Counted from the first letter of the stretch, positions 24,865 through 34,787 are shown. The stretch is DNA of 64,000 bases from Oscillospiraceae bacterium (GCA_021205095.1 JAJPYE010000038.1:1-64000), one strand, 5' to 3'. The notes: a model not told the origin generated them from the letters alone. Made by a program: numbers and translations.

Positions 24865-26949
24865 ATGAAGAAAGCTTTAAGTCTGTTGCTGGCGTTTTGC
24901 CTGGCCTTTTGTCTGGCTGTGCCGGTCGCGGCCTCCTCGGAGGAAGCAGGAAGCGCTGTGGATGCTTCTGAGGAGACGCCCAGCGATGAAATGTTGATTG
25001 GCTACCAGGCCTATGAGCCGGTGGAGGAGCTGGACATTGACCTGGACGGCCTATACACCGGCGAGGACTACGGCGAGAGCCTTGGGGATATTACTGTCGC
25101 CGCCGGAGAGACTTGGTCGGTAGAGGATAGCTGTGTGGTGGATTCCCTTGAGATCGAGGACGGAGCCACCGTGGAGGCGGACTTTCCTGTGATCGTGTTC
25201 TTCTCGGAGAGCAGCACGGTGGAAAACGGCCAGGTTATTGGAAACGTCCAGTTCGTCAGCGATTATGACGAGGTGGTGGCCATTGTCCACACCAACGACA
25301 CTCATGGCTTTTTGACCACGGAGCCTTACGTGAAGGGCCTGAAGACCCAGTTGGAGCAGTCCGGCAATTACAGTTTGGTTTTGGCTGTCAGCGGCGGTGA
25401 TCTGTATGCCGGCGGCTACGCGGCGGCCCATGTATATGAGGGCGAGTATATCCCCTATATCATGGCAATGATTTACGACTACTATACCTGGGGCAATAAC
25501 GACGGCGGCATCACCGACCAGGGCTTGGGTACCTATTTCCTGTCCATTTTGAGTCAGGAGAGCGGCCTGACCCCGCTGCTGGCGAATCAGAACGCCTCAG
25601 AGGACATCGACATGGTGGCTTATGCGGAGAGCTATGAGCCTGCGGTGGGCGCAGAGGAATTTGTGGATCTGTATTCTGATATTCTGTCCCTGAACGAGGA
25701 CGGCACCATTGACTACAGCGCCATCGACCTGGAGAGCTATAATCTCTCCGCCGGGGACAACGCCCTGGATGACGGCGTGATCGTGGAGACCGCGAACGGC
25801 ACTCTGATCGGTCTGTTTGGGGAGTCCACCCAGGGCGGCTCCATCACCGACGCTTATTTCGCCGGCGGTCAGTCCACCATCACCGTGGCCCAGAACGCTT
25901 CGGATGCGCTGATTGCAGACGGAGCCAGCGCGGTGGTCATGGTCTGCCATACCGGCTGGATGGGGGCTGACTCCACAGAGGCCAGCTCCAACGACACGAA
26001 CTCCGCCCAGGTGGCTCTGAAGACCACGGGCATTGACGCCATCATCGACGCCCATACCCACTCCGTTATCAATGACGGCGAGGGCTGGCTGTTCGATGAG
26101 TCTGAATCTGACACCATTGTGAACCAGGCCAACTGCAAGGGCGAGGCCATTGGCGTGCTGTATCTCTATCTGAAGGACGGCCAGGTGGTTGCCAAGGACA
26201 GCGAGAACCTGACCACCAACGACGACGGCGAATGGGAAGGCATCCAGCCGGATGAGGAGGTTCAGGCTGCGGTTGACCGCTGCTATGACCGCCTGGAGGC
26301 GGACGGCTACACCAAGGTTTACGCCACAACGGAGTATTTCCTGAACGGTGAGCGCATCAGCTCCGGCGATGTGGGCGGCGGCGTCCGCGCCAATGAGACG
26401 AACCTGGGCGACCTGGTAGCCGATGGCATCCTGTATACCGCCCAACAGCTTTGGGACGGAGATGAAATTTCCATCGCCCTGTATCCCGGCTTCTGGGTGC
26501 GTTCCTCTATCGAGGCGGGGGACATCACGCTGGTGGACGCTTTGTCCGTGTTTGCGAACCCCTTGAAGATTTATTACGCCGAGTACACGGCGGAGAAGCT
26601 TGTCAGCCTGATGAACACCTCCTGTGCCAAAATGGGGGAGGAGAACAACAATATGTATCAGGTGGCGGGCCTGACCTGCACCTATGACCCGGACACGTTT
26701 GAGGTCACGACTTTGACCGTTGGGGATGAGCTGATTTATGACCACGGGGAATACCTGGTGGATGAGGACTGGACGGTGGGCTGCGCCGCAGAGGTTGGCG
26801 GCGGCGACATGACCGTGCCGGAGGGTACGGAGATTGTGGCCTCCAATTCCGAAATGGCCCAGCTCTGGTGCGAGTTCCTTGAAAATGGTGAGTACACCAT
26901 CTATCCCGATGAGGTAGCTCCTGCTGGTCGCGTGACCCCGGCTGCGTAA
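24865..26949 (+). CDS. Secreted 5'-nucleotidase/UshA-like protein with altered active site
   Basis: The ATG at 24865 (RBS AAAGGAGAACGA) gives 694 residues with a signal peptide (ALSLLLAFCLAFCLAVPVAA). An extra N-terminal region of about 130 residues with a short beta domain comes first. The metallophosphatase domain starts at HTNDTHGF and contains GGDLYAG, CHTGW and DAHTHS. The usual GNHE/GNHD, however, reads GNND here, so the key histidine is missing. The C-terminal 5'-nucleotidase domain is recognisable (GVRANETNLGDLVADGI) but the nucleotide-binding NGGG-R motif reads YPGFWVR. It may be inactive, or work on a different substrate. The gene is translationally close to the Sfp-type gene. Confidence 0.8.
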   Translation: MKKALSLLLAFCLAFCLAVPVAASSEEAGSAVDASEETPSDEMLIGYQAYEPVEELDIDLDGLYTGEDYGESLGDITVAAGETWSVEDSCVVDSLEIEDGATVEADFPVIVFFSESSTVENGQVIGNVQFVSDYDEVVAIVHTNDTHGFLTTEPYVKGLKTQLEQSGNYSLVLAVSGGDLYAGGYAAAHVYEGEYIPYIMAMIYDYYTWGNNDGGITDQGLGTYFLSILSQESGLTPLLANQNASEDIDMVAYAESYEPAVGAEEFVDLYSDILSLNEDGTIDYSAIDLESYNLSAGDNALDDGVIVETANGTLIGLFGESTQGGSITDAYFAGGQSTITVAQNASDALIADGASAVVMVCHTGWMGADSTEASSNDTNSAQVALKTTGIDAIIDAHTHSVINDGEGWLFDESESDTIVNQANCKGEAIGVLYLYLKDGQVVAKDSENLTTNDDGEWEGIQPDEEVQAAVDRCYDRLEADGYTKVYATTEYFLNGERISSGDVGGGVRANETNLGDLVADGILYTAQQLWDGDEISIALYPGFWVRSSIEAGDITLVDALSVFANPLKIYYAEYTAEKLVSLMNTSCAKMGEENNNMYQVAGLTCTYDPDTFEVTTLTVGDELIYDHGEYLVDEDWTVGCAAEVGGGDMTVPEGTEIVASNSEMAQLWCEFLENGEYTIYPDEVAPAGRVTPAA

Positions 26950-26968
26950 AATAATCATAGCATAAGAA

Positions 26969-27005
26969 AGCCCCGGCGGGAAATTCCCGCCGGGGCTGTT
27001 TTTCG
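26969..27005. terminator. Bidirectional intrinsic terminator
   Basis: GCCCCGGCGGGAA / TTCCCGCCGGGGC form a 13-bp stem followed by TGTTTTTC on the plus strand and an A/T-rich tail on the minus strand. It serves the convergent nucleotidase-like and hydrogenase genes. Confidence 0.9.
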
Positions 27006-27030
27006 GTTGGATGCTATGCCGCGGTCAGTT

Positions 27031-28809
27031 TTATTGGTCGAACTTGCCGCGGGGGGTGTAGGTCGTGTGTAGCAGCTCGTGGGATTTGTGACCGCAGGGC
27101 TCGCCCAGATAGTTTTCATACAGGGCGATGATGTCCGGGTTCTCGTGGGACTTTCTGACCTGCTTGCCCTCATCCTCGATGTAGAGAGCCTGCATACGGC
27201 GCTCCCTGTAGTCGGCCACATGGCCAAGGGTGCGGGGCTGACCGCCGCCGTTAATGCAGCCGCCGGGGCAGCCCATGACCTCGATGAAGTGGTAGGGGCT
27301 TTCGCCGTTTTTGACCTGCTCCATCAGAACATCCGCATTTTTTAGGCCGCTGGTGACGGCGACGCGGGCGGTAACGCCTTCCAGGAAGGAATACTCTGGC
27401 TTCACGTTCTCGAAGGTGAGGGAGGCCTCCTTGATTTTCTCCAGGCCCATGATGGGCTTGAGGTGCAGGTTCTCGCCGGGCATTTCCCGGCCTGTCACCA
27501 GCTCATACACCGTGCGGAGGGCAGCCTCCATCACGCCGCCGGTGACGCCGAATATATCCGCCGCGCCGGAGGAGAAGCCAAGAGGCGCGTCGAACTTGCC
27601 GTCCGGCAGGTTGGGGAAGTCGATGCCCATGGTGCGGATCATGCGGGTCAGCTCGCGGGTGGTGATAACTGCGTCCACGTTGGGGTTGCCGCCGTTTTGC
27701 ATTTCAGGCCGCTGAATTTCGTATTTCTTTGCCGTGCAGGGCATGACGGAGACAACATAGATGTCCTTAGGGTCAACGCCAAGCTTTTCGGCGTAATAGC
27801 TCTTGATGACCGCGCCCATCATGGTGTGAGGACTCTTGCAGGTGGACAGATGGTCAAGCTCGCCGGGGAAGGCGTGTTCGCAGTGCTTGATCCAGCCGGG
27901 AGAGCAGGAGGTTATCATGGGCAGCACCGCGCCCTCGCCGGTCAGGGCGGCCTTCAGCCGCTGGAGAAGCTCTGTGCCTTCCTCCATAATGGTCAGGTCG
28001 GCGGCGAAGTTGGTGTCAAACACATCGTCAAAGCCCAGGTCGTGCAGGGCGGTTGCCAGCTTGCCGGTGACGGGCTGGCCCACGGGCATATGGAAGTCCT
28101 CGCCCAGGGCGGCGCGAACGGCGGGGGCCACCTGAACGATGACCCGCTTGTCGGGGTTCGTCAGGGCGTTCCAGACCTTTTCCGTGCCGTCCGTCTCCGT
28201 CAGAGCGGCGGTGGGGCAGACCAGGGTGCATTGACCGCACATGGCGCAGTCCGTGCTTTCCAGCGGGGCGCAGGTGGCGGGAGCGATAACGGTGTTGAAG
28301 CCACGGTTCTGGGCGTAGATAACGCCCACGCCCTGCACGTCGTGGCAGACGGTGACGCACCGGCGGCATAGAATACACTTGGCGGAATTGCGGGCGATGG
28401 CCGGGGAGATGTCCACACGGGCAGGCGTCTTTTTGCCCTTGATGTGGGTCTCCTGGATGCCCAGGGTGTTGCCGAGAATTTGCAGCTCGCAGTTTTGATT
28501 CCGGGAGCAGAAGGTGCAGTCCTGGGGATGGTTGGAAATCAGCAGGTCGTAGATGATCTTCCGGGCCAGGCGAACCCGCTCGGTACTGGTGTGTACCACC
28601 ATGCCGTCTGTGGCCTTCACGATGCAGGAGGCCATCAGGTTTTTCATGCCCTCTATTTCCACCACACAGATACGGCAGGAGCCGTTGGTGTGGATACCGG
28701 GGAGATGGCACAGGTGGGGAATGTCTATACCGGCCAGCTTCGCGGCCTCCATGACCGTGGAGCCGTCGGGGGCGGAAACGTGCTTTCCGTTAATTGTCAG
28801 TTCAACCAT
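27031..28809 (-). CDS. hydA: [FeFe]-hydrogenase catalytic subunit (HydA/HndD-type)
   Basis: This 592-residue subunit has the full modular order: an N-terminal [2Fe-2S] domain (CHLPGIHTNGSCRIC), a His-Cys3 [4Fe-4S] site (HPQDCTFCSRNQNC), two [4Fe-4S] motifs (CILCRRCVTVCH and CAMCGQCTLVCP) and the H-cluster domain. The H-cluster signatures are TSCSPGW, VMPCTAKKYE and GCPGGCINGGGQP, all with their cysteines present. It is the last gene of an operon with NuoF- and NuoE-like subunits. Trimeric HydABC enzymes couple ferredoxin and NAD(P)H oxidation to H2 formation by electron bifurcation in fermenting Clostridia. Maturases HydEFG are not in the window. Confidence in catalytic identity is high; bifurcation is inferred from subunit content. 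Confidence 0.95.
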   Translation of the reverse strand: MVELTINGKHVSAPDGSTVMEAAKLAGIDIPHLCHLPGIHTNGSCRICVVEIEGMKNLMASCIVKATDGMVVHTSTERVRLARKIIYDLLISNHPQDCTFCSRNQNCELQILGNTLGIQETHIKGKKTPARVDISPAIARNSAKCILCRRCVTVCHDVQGVGVIYAQNRGFNTVIAPATCAPLESTDCAMCGQCTLVCPTAALTETDGTEKVWNALTNPDKRVIVQVAPAVRAALGEDFHMPVGQPVTGKLATALHDLGFDDVFDTNFAADLTIMEEGTELLQRLKAALTGEGAVLPMITSCSPGWIKHCEHAFPGELDHLSTCKSPHTMMGAVIKSYYAEKLGVDPKDIYVVSVMPCTAKKYEIQRPEMQNGGNPNVDAVITTRELTRMIRTMGIDFPNLPDGKFDAPLGFSSGAADIFGVTGGVMEAALRTVYELVTGREMPGENLHLKPIMGLEKIKEASLTFENVKPEYSFLEGVTARVAVTSGLKNADVLMEQVKNGESPYHFIEVMGCPGGCINGGGQPRTLGHVADYRERRMQALYIEDEGKQVRKSHENPDIIALYENYLGEPCGHKSHELLHTTYTPRGKFDQ

Positions 28810-28822
28810 TTTACTACCTCCC

Positions 28823-30688
28823 TCAGTTTAGCACGATGGCGTCAAAGCGGCAGTTCTGCTTGCAGGTGCCGCACTTGATGCAGGCAGACGCGTCAATGAC
28901 GTGGGGCTGGCCCTTCTCGCCGGAAATGGCGTCCACAGGGCAGTTCCGGGCGCAAAGTGTGCAGCCGCGGCACTTGTCGCTGTCGATGGTGTAGGTGAAC
29001 AGGGCCGTACACACATGGGCCGGGCATTTCTTGTCCCGCACGTGAGCGATATATTCGTCCTTGAAGTATTTCAGCGTGGTCAGCACCGGGTTCGGGGAGG
29101 TCTGACCCAGGGCACACATGGCCGTCTGGCTGATGGTGCGGGCCAGAATCTCCAGGTTGTCCAGATCCTCCATCTCGCCCTTGCCGCTGGTTATCTTTTC
29201 CAGCAGCTCCAGCATACGGGTGGTGCCGTCCCGGCAGGGGACGCAGTGACCGCAGCTCTCGTCCTTCACGAAGTCCACGAAGTAGCGGGCGGTGTCCACC
29301 AGACAGGTGTTCTCGTCCATGGCAATCAGACCGCCGGAACCCATAATGGCGCCGGCCTGGGTCAGAGACTCGTAGTCCACCGACACATCCAGATGCTCCT
29401 GGGTCAGGCAGCCGCCGGAGGGGCCGCCGGTCTGCACGGCCTTGAAGGCCTTGCCGTCCTTCATGCCGCCGCCGATTTTGAAAATGATGTCCCGCAGGGG
29501 GATGCCCATGGGGATTTCAATAATGCCGGAGTTCACCAGGTCACCGGCCAGGGCGAAAACCTTGGTGCCCTTGGAACGACCCACGCCGTAGGAGGCATAT
29601 TTCTCCGCGCCCATGTTGATGATGGCGGGGACGTTTGCCAGGGTCTCCACGTTGTTGATGGTGGTGGGGCAGCCCCACAGGCCGCTCTGGAAGGGGAAGG
29701 GGGGCTTCTGCCGCGGCTCGCCGCGATGGCCCTCAATGGAGTTTATCAGCGCCGTCTCCTCGCCGCAGACGAAAGCGCCCGCGCCGATGCGGATTTCGAT
29801 GTCGAAGTTGAAGTCGCTGCCCAGGATATGCTCGCCCAGAAGGCCGGTGTCTCTGGCCTGCTGAATGGCCTCGGTGAGGCGCTCCACTGCCAGAGGATAT
29901 TCCGCCCGGACATAGACATAGCCCTTGTTGGCGCCAATGCAGTAGCCGCCGATGAGCAGAGCCTCTACGATGCTGTGGGGGTCGCCCTCCAGGATGCTTC
30001 TGTCCATGAACGCGCCGGGGTCGCCCTCGTCCGCGTTGCAGATGATGTATTTCTGTCCCTCCGGCTGGTCAAAGCCGGATTTCCACTTGGTGCCGGTGGG
30101 GAAACCGGCGCCGCCGCGGCCACGCAGGCCGGAGTCGGTGATTTCCTGGATGGTGCGCTCCCGGCCATATTCGTTCAGCACCTTTGCCAGGGCAAAATAT
30201 CCGTCGTGACCTATGTAATCCTCAATGGAGGAGTAGTCGATGCGCCCCACGTTCCGCAGGGCAATCTTCACCTGGGTGGAGAAAAAGGGCAGATCCTTGG
30301 TATAGGGGATATATTCGCCGGTGACGGTATCCTGGTAGCAGTATTCCGGAATCACGTTGCCGCCGATCAGGTGCTTGTCTACGATCATCTTGATTTTTTC
30401 CGGGGTGAGGTTTCCATAGAATACCCCCTCCGGGTCAACGATCATGCAGGGCCCCTGTGCGCACAGGCCCACGCAGCCGGTGACGACAAGCCGCACCTCC
30501 TGAGAGAGGCCCCGAAGGGTGATGGCCTTTTTCAGCGCCTGGACGATGGCGTCGCTGTTGGAGGAATTGCACCCTGCGCCGCCGCAGACGTATATCGTGT
30601 GGCGATAGCCGGTAGTGCTTTCCTGGAAGGACTGGCGCAGCTCCTTCAGATCTTCAACGGTGTTGAGCTTGAGAGTGTAAATAGACAT
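28823..30688 (-). CDS. hydB: NuoF-like hydrogenase diaphorase subunit (HydB/HndC-type)
   Basis: This 621-residue flavoprotein begins with a thioredoxin-like [2Fe-2S] domain (CGGAGCNSS and GCVGLCAQGP). The NuoF core follows, with the FMN/NADH-binding stretch GLRGRGGAGFPTGTKW and an ESCGHCVPCRDGT [4Fe-4S] site, and two C-terminal ferredoxin-type clusters (CRGCTLCARNCP and CIKCGTCKQNC). It passes electrons between NAD(P)H, ferredoxin and the catalytic HydA subunit. The ATG overlaps the stop of the upstream subunit (TGATG), and 13 nt separate it from hydA, so the three subunits are made in stoichiometric coupling. Confidence 0.95.
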   Translation of the reverse strand: MSIYTLKLNTVEDLKELRQSFQESTTGYRHTIYVCGGAGCNSSNSDAIVQALKKAITLRGLSQEVRLVVTGCVGLCAQGPCMIVDPEGVFYGNLTPEKIKMIVDKHLIGGNVIPEYCYQDTVTGEYIPYTKDLPFFSTQVKIALRNVGRIDYSSIEDYIGHDGYFALAKVLNEYGRERTIQEITDSGLRGRGGAGFPTGTKWKSGFDQPEGQKYIICNADEGDPGAFMDRSILEGDPHSIVEALLIGGYCIGANKGYVYVRAEYPLAVERLTEAIQQARDTGLLGEHILGSDFNFDIEIRIGAGAFVCGEETALINSIEGHRGEPRQKPPFPFQSGLWGCPTTINNVETLANVPAIINMGAEKYASYGVGRSKGTKVFALAGDLVNSGIIEIPMGIPLRDIIFKIGGGMKDGKAFKAVQTGGPSGGCLTQEHLDVSVDYESLTQAGAIMGSGGLIAMDENTCLVDTARYFVDFVKDESCGHCVPCRDGTTRMLELLEKITSGKGEMEDLDNLEILARTISQTAMCALGQTSPNPVLTTLKYFKDEYIAHVRDKKCPAHVCTALFTYTIDSDKCRGCTLCARNCPVDAISGEKGQPHVIDASACIKCGTCKQNCRFDAIVLN

Positions 30689-31212
30689 CAGACGCCCTCC
30701 TCCTCATCCTTTTTGTACCAGCTTTCAATAATACCGGCCAAATCGTCCGGCTTTACCTGGGGGTAGATGGTGGTATCAATGACCATGGCGGGAGCCAGGC
30801 CGCAGGCGCCGATGCACCTTGCCACCTCGAAGGTGAACATACCGTCCTTGGTGGTGTTCCCCACGGTAATGCCAAGCTGCTTTTGCAGAGCGTCCATGAT
30901 GGATACGCCGCCCCGCACATAGCACGCCGTCCCCAGGCAGATGCGGATGGTGTGCTTGCCTCTTGGCTGGTCGGAGAAGAAGGAATAAAAAGTCGTCACG
31001 CCGGATACCTCTGCAATGGGGATGTCCAGCTCCTCGGCCACGATGCGCTGCACCTCCAGCGGGAGATAGCCGTATACGCCCTGAACAGTATGCAGAGCCT
31101 GGATAAGAGCGCCCTGTTGGCCCTTATAGCTCGACAAAAGCTGGCGCACGCGGTCAAGCAGGGCCTGCTCCGAATCGGCACATCCGATGGCACAGTTGGT
31201 TTCGTTGCTCAT
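30688..31212 (-). CDS. hydC: NuoE-like [2Fe-2S] hydrogenase subunit (HydC/HndA-type)
   Basis: The ATG at 31212 has an AAAGGAGGTCAAAA ribosome binding site; the ORF-track extension of 50 codons overlaps the promoter and is not supported. The 174-residue thioredoxin-fold subunit has the [2Fe-2S] ligands in CLGTACYVRGG and ARCIGACGLAP, and the typical N-terminal helical part (ALHTVQGVYGYLP). It is the first gene of the hydCBA operon. It transfers electrons within the NAD(P)H-linked part of the hydrogenase complex. Confidence 0.93.
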   Translation of the reverse strand: MSNETNCAIGCADSEQALLDRVRQLLSSYKGQQGALIQALHTVQGVYGYLPLEVQRIVAEELDIPIAEVSGVTTFYSFFSDQPRGKHTIRICLGTACYVRGGVSIMDALQKQLGITVGNTTKDGMFTFEVARCIGACGLAPAMVIDTTIYPQVKPDDLAGIIESWYKKDEEEGV

Positions 31213-31231
31213 TTTTGACCTCCTTTGAGTC

Positions 31232-31259
31232 GGAATGATTCCAAAAAGGGAATTATTCC
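31232..31259. promoter_or_regulatory. Two tandem GGAATNATTCC palindromes in the hydrogenase leader
   Basis: GGAATGATTCC (31232-31242) and GGAATTATTCC (31249-31259) are seen 17 bp apart, centre to centre, between the promoter and the first hydrogenase gene. Perfect 11-bp palindromes repeated at this spacing look like a repressor site, though they could also form an RNA hairpin. I cannot name the regulator; they do not match the Rex site as I know it. Confidence 0.45.
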
Positions 31260-31313
31260 GCAAGTTACCGAACATTGATGAATGAACGGCATGAGACGCT
31301 GACATTTGTATAT

Positions 31314-31343
31314 ATTGTACTACTAACGGCTTAAATAGTGCAA
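31314..31343 (-). promoter_or_regulatory. Promoter of the hydCBA operon
   Basis: On the minus strand TTGCAC (31338-31343) and TACAAT (31314-31319) are separated by 18 bp. The predicted leader is about 95 nt and carries the tandem palindromes. The rest of the 407-nt gap 31213-31619 is AT-rich; apart from this and the rpsL promoter I see nothing in it. Confidence 0.65.
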
Positions 31344-31544
31344 CAAAAGTTATAATAATCACGGAAAATAGTAAACAAAAATTTATGACTCAGATTAGCT
31401 ATATTGCTGGATTGTGAAATAGTTCATACAGAAGCCAAAAACATATCAGATTTGGATTAAAAAATTAAGGGGCTACCGAGAAGGGAACAAGGCTAAGGAA
31501 CTCTGGAATTCAAAATCCTGCATTTTGCTTTTTAATAATTTTTC

Positions 31545-31573
31545 TTGACACAGCAACGGCTTGGTGATAAAAT
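31545..31573 (+). promoter_or_regulatory. Strong SigA-type promoter of the str operon
   Basis: A perfect TTGACA (31545-31550), 17-bp spacer and TAAAAT (31568-31573) lie 47 nt before rpsL, with a T-rich tract just upstream of the -35 box that may act as an UP element. Confidence 0.9.
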
Positions 31574-31619
31574 TCTATTTCGTGCGAGAGCGCAAATCTT
31601 TAAGGAAAGGAGAACAAAT

Positions 31620-32033
31620 ATGCCCACATTTAACCAGTTGGTTCGGAAGGGACGCAAGAAGGTGACCTATAAATCTACCTCTCCCGCTATGCAGAAGGGC
31701 CTGAACACCCTGAAGAATCAGGAGACCGATTTGTCCAGCCCCCAGAAGCGCGGCGTTTGCACGGCTGTGCGTACCTCTACGCCTAAGAAGCCGAACTCCG
31801 CTCTGCGGAAGATTGCCCGTGTCCGCCTGACCAACGGCTATGAGGTGACGGCCTATATCCCCGGCATCGGCCACAACCTTCAGGAGCACAGCGTCGTGAT
31901 GATTCGCGGCGGACGTGTCAAGGATCTTCCTGGCGTTCGTTATCACATCATCCGCGGCACGCTGGACACACAGGGTGTGGATGGCCGCCGTCAAGGCCGC
32001 TCCAAGTACGGCGCAAAGCGCCCGAAGAAGTAA
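31620..32033 (+). CDS. rpsL: 30S ribosomal protein S12
   Basis: The ATG at 31620 follows AAGGAAAGGAGAACAAAT and gives 137 residues, the normal length; the ORF-track start lies in the promoter. S12 sits at the decoding centre and controls accuracy. The conserved block [17 protein letters not shown] is intact, including the lysine positions at which streptomycin-resistance changes usually occur, so the sequence is that of a streptomycin-sensitive allele. It is first in the rpsL-rpsG-fusA-tuf order. Confidence 0.98.
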   Translation: MPTFNQLVRKGRKKVTYKSTSPAMQKGLNTLKNQETDLSSPQKRGVCTAVRTSTPKKPNSALRKIARVRLTNGYEVTAYIPGIGHNLQEHSVVMIRGGRVKDLPGVRYHIIRGTLDTQGVDGRRQGRSKYGAKRPKK

Positions 32034-32046
32034 TTTCAGCAAATAC

Positions 32047-32068
32047 CCAACAGCAGCCCTGTTGGTTT
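32047..32068 (+). terminator. Weak hairpin between rpsL and rpsG
   Basis: CCAACAG / CTGTTGG with a 5-nt loop is followed by TTTCTATAT. It could be a weak terminator or a processing site that lowers downstream transcription. I see no strong promoter between it and rpsG, so most transcripts must pass. Confidence 0.35.
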
Positions 32069-32172
32069 CTATATACTATATTTAATGTATGGGAACGCCA
32101 GGGCGCAAACGGAAGTCGAAAAACACTTTCGAGTACCGGTGAATTCATTCTTTATGAAGGAGGGAAGATTAA

Positions 32173-32643
32173 GTGCCCAGAAGAGGTAATGTTCCCAAAA
32201 GAGAGATCTTGCCGGATCCTATTTACCATTCCGTTCTGGTGACGAAGCTCGTCAACCAGATCATGGTGGACGGCAAGAAGGGCGTGGCCCAGAAGATCGT
32301 GTATTCTGCCTTTGACATCGTCAAGGAGAAGACCGGCAAGGATCCGCTGGAGGCCTTTACGGAGGCTCTCAACAACATCATGCCCAGCCTGGAGGTCAAG
32401 GCCCGCCGTGTGGGCGGCGCAACCTATCAGGTTCCTATTGAAGTACGGCCCGCCCGTCGTCAGACCCTTGGTCTGCGCTGGCTGGTCAGCTATGCCCGTA
32501 AGCGCGGCGAAAAAACAATGAAGGAGCGCCTTGCGGGAGAGATCATGGACGCCTGCAACAACACTGGCGCCGCGGTGAAAAAGCGCGAGGATACGCACAA
32601 GATGGCAGAGTCCAACAAGGCGTTTGCGCATTTCCGCTATTGA
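32173..32643 (+). CDS. rpsG: 30S ribosomal protein S7
   Basis: This 156-residue protein starts with GTG after AAGGAGGGAAGATTAA, and its N-terminus PRRGNVPKR and core [18 protein letters not shown] are typical of S7, a primary 16S rRNA binder of the small-subunit head. Length is normal. It is the second gene of the str operon, and in many bacteria S7 is the translational autoregulator of that operon. Confidence 0.98.
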   Translation: MPRRGNVPKREILPDPIYHSVLVTKLVNQIMVDGKKGVAQKIVYSAFDIVKEKTGKDPLEAFTEALNNIMPSLEVKARRVGGATYQVPIEVRPARRQTLGLRWLVSYARKRGEKTMKERLAGEIMDACNNTGAAVKKREDTHKMAESNKAFAHFRY

Positions 32644-32668
32644 TTTCTAAAAAGGGTTGGAGACTGAG

Positions 32669-34747
32669 ATGGCAAGAGAATACCCTCTCGAAAAAACAAG
32701 AAATATTGGCATAATGGCCCATATTGACGCGGGCAAGACTACGACGACGGAGCGTATTTTGTTCTATACCGGCGTCAACTATAAGCTGGGCGAGGTGCAT
32801 GAGGGCAACGCCACCATGGACTGGATGGAGCAGGAGCAGGAGAGAGGCATTACCATTACCAGCGCTGCTACCACCTGCCATTGGCGGGATCATCGCATCA
32901 ACATCATCGACACGCCGGGCCACGTGGACTTTACCGTGGAGGTGGAGCGTTCCCTGCGCGTGCTGGACGGAGCTGTCACAGTCCTGTGCGCCAAGGGTGG
33001 CGTGGAGCCTCAGACGGAGACCGTCTGGCATCAGGCCGATAACTACAACGTACCCCGTCTGATATACGTCAACAAAATGGACATCACGGGCGCGGACTTC
33101 TATAACGTGGTGGACATGATTCACGAGCGTCTGAAGTGCAACGCCGTACCCATTCAGCTCCCCATTGGCAGTGAGGCCGATTTCCGCGGCATCATCGACC
33201 TGGTGGAGATGAAGGCGGACGTATATTACGACGACCTTGGCAAGGACATGAAGGTGGAGGACATCCCTGAGGACATGATGGAGCTGGCCCAGCAGTATCG
33301 GGAAAAGCTCATCGATGCAGCCTCGGATTTCTCCGACGACATTGCCATGCTTTACCTGGAGGGAGAGGAAGTTCCCTCCGACATGATTCGCACCGCCCTG
33401 CGGGAAGGCACCATCAGCGGCAAGCTGGTGTGCGTCACCTGCGGCACCAGCTATCGGAACAAGGGCGTGCAGAAGCTGCTGGACGCAATCGTGGATTATC
33501 TCCCCTCGCCCCTGGACGTACCCCCTGTGAAGGGTACCAATCCCAAGACCGATGAGGAGACCCAGCGCGAGCCTTCTGACGACGCGCCGTTTTCTGCCCT
33601 GGCGTTCAAGATTATGACCGACCCCTATGTGGGCAAGCTGACCTTTGCCCGTGTCTATTCCGGCACGGCCACGGCTGGCTCTACGGTTATGAACTCCACA
33701 AAGGGCAAGCGGGAACGCCTGGCCCGCATAGTGCTGATGCACGCAAATCACCGGCAGGATCTGGACACCGTTTATTCCGGCGACATCATCGCCCTGGTGG
33801 GCCTCAAAAACACCACCACCGGCGATACTCTCTGCGATGAGAAGGAGCAGATTGTCCTGGAGTCCATGGAATTCCCTGAGCCTGTTATCCGCGTAGCTAT
33901 TGAGCCGAAGACCAAGGCTGGCGAGGAAAAAATGACCATCGCCCTGGCAAAGCTGGCAGAGGAAGATCCTACCTTTAAAGCGTATACCGATGAGGAGACG
34001 GGTCAGACCATCATTGCCGGTATGGGCGAGCTTCATCTGGAGATCATCGTTGACCGTCTGCTCCGGGAATTCCGGGTAGAGGCCAATGTGGGCAAGCCCC
34101 AGGTTTCCTACAAGGAGACCATCACCAAGCCCGCTACGGTGGACGTGCGCTACAGCCGTCAGACCGGCGGCAAGGGCCAGTTTGCCCAGGTGAAGCTGAT
34201 GATCGAGCCGAATGAGAGCGGCAAGGGCTATGAGTTTATCAACGCCGTCACCGGCGGCGCCATTCCCAAGGAGTATATCCCTGCGGTAGACGCGGGTATC
34301 CAGGGGGCTATGGCCGGCGGCGTTGTAGCCGGTTATCCCATGGTGGATGTGAAGGCTACTGTTCTGGATGGTCAGTTCCATGAGGTCGACTCCTCTGAAA
34401 TGGCCTTTAAGATTTGCGGCAGCATGGCCTTTAAGGAGGCCTGCGCCAAAGCCGGGGCAACCCTGCTGGAGCCCATCATGAAGGTGGTTGTCACCACCCC
34501 GGAGGACTATATGGGCGACGTTATCGGCGATGTAAACTCCCGCCGTGGACAGATCGTCGGCCAGGAGTTCCGTAACGGCGTCGTCATCATCGAGGCCAAC
34601 GTGCCTCTGTCCACCATGTTCGGCTATGCCACGGATCTGCGCAGCAGAACCCAGGGTCGCGCCAACTACAGCATGGAGCCGAGCCACTATGTCGAGCTGC
34701 CCCAGAGCCTGCGGGAAAAACTGGTCAGCTCTCGCCATAAGGACTGA
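32669..34747 (+). CDS. fusA: Translation elongation factor G
   Basis: The ATG at 32669 has GGAG six bases upstream and gives 692 residues, the usual EF-G length. GTPase motifs are AHIDAGKTT (G1), RGITITSAA (G2), DTPGH (G3) and NKMD (G4). Domains II-V are complete, ending in the conserved [15 protein letters not shown] stretch. EF-G drives translocation and ribosome recycling. The gene follows rpsG by 25 nt. Confidence 0.98.
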   Translation: MAREYPLEKTRNIGIMAHIDAGKTTTTERILFYTGVNYKLGEVHEGNATMDWMEQEQERGITITSAATTCHWRDHRINIIDTPGHVDFTVEVERSLRVLDGAVTVLCAKGGVEPQTETVWHQADNYNVPRLIYVNKMDITGADFYNVVDMIHERLKCNAVPIQLPIGSEADFRGIIDLVEMKADVYYDDLGKDMKVEDIPEDMMELAQQYREKLIDAASDFSDDIAMLYLEGEEVPSDMIRTALREGTISGKLVCVTCGTSYRNKGVQKLLDAIVDYLPSPLDVPPVKGTNPKTDEETQREPSDDAPFSALAFKIMTDPYVGKLTFARVYSGTATAGSTVMNSTKGKRERLARIVLMHANHRQDLDTVYSGDIIALVGLKNTTTGDTLCDEKEQIVLESMEFPEPVIRVAIEPKTKAGEEKMTIALAKLAEEDPTFKAYTDEETGQTIIAGMGELHLEIIVDRLLREFRVEANVGKPQVSYKETITKPATVDVRYSRQTGGKGQFAQVKLMIEPNESGKGYEFINAVTGGAIPKEYIPAVDAGIQGAMAGGVVAGYPMVDVKATVLDGQFHEVDSSEMAFKICGSMAFKEACAKAGATLLEPIMKVVVTTPEDYMGDVIGDVNSRRGQIVGQEFRNGVVIIEANVPLSTMFGYATDLRSRTQGRANYSMEPSHYVELPQSLREKLVSSRHKD

Positions 34748-34758
34748 GTAAAAATCAG

Positions 34759-34787
34759 TTGCAAAATAATCCCGCTTACTGTATAAT
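34759..34787 (+). promoter_or_regulatory. SigA-type promoter of tuf
   Basis: TTGCAA (34759-34764), a 17-bp spacer and a perfect TATAAT (34782-34787) lie between fusA and tuf, giving tuf its own transcript. The -10 box is part of an inverted repeat, GTATAAT ... ATTATAC (34781-34787 and 34802-34808), which flanks the likely start site. The leader is about 115 nt. Confidence 0.85.
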
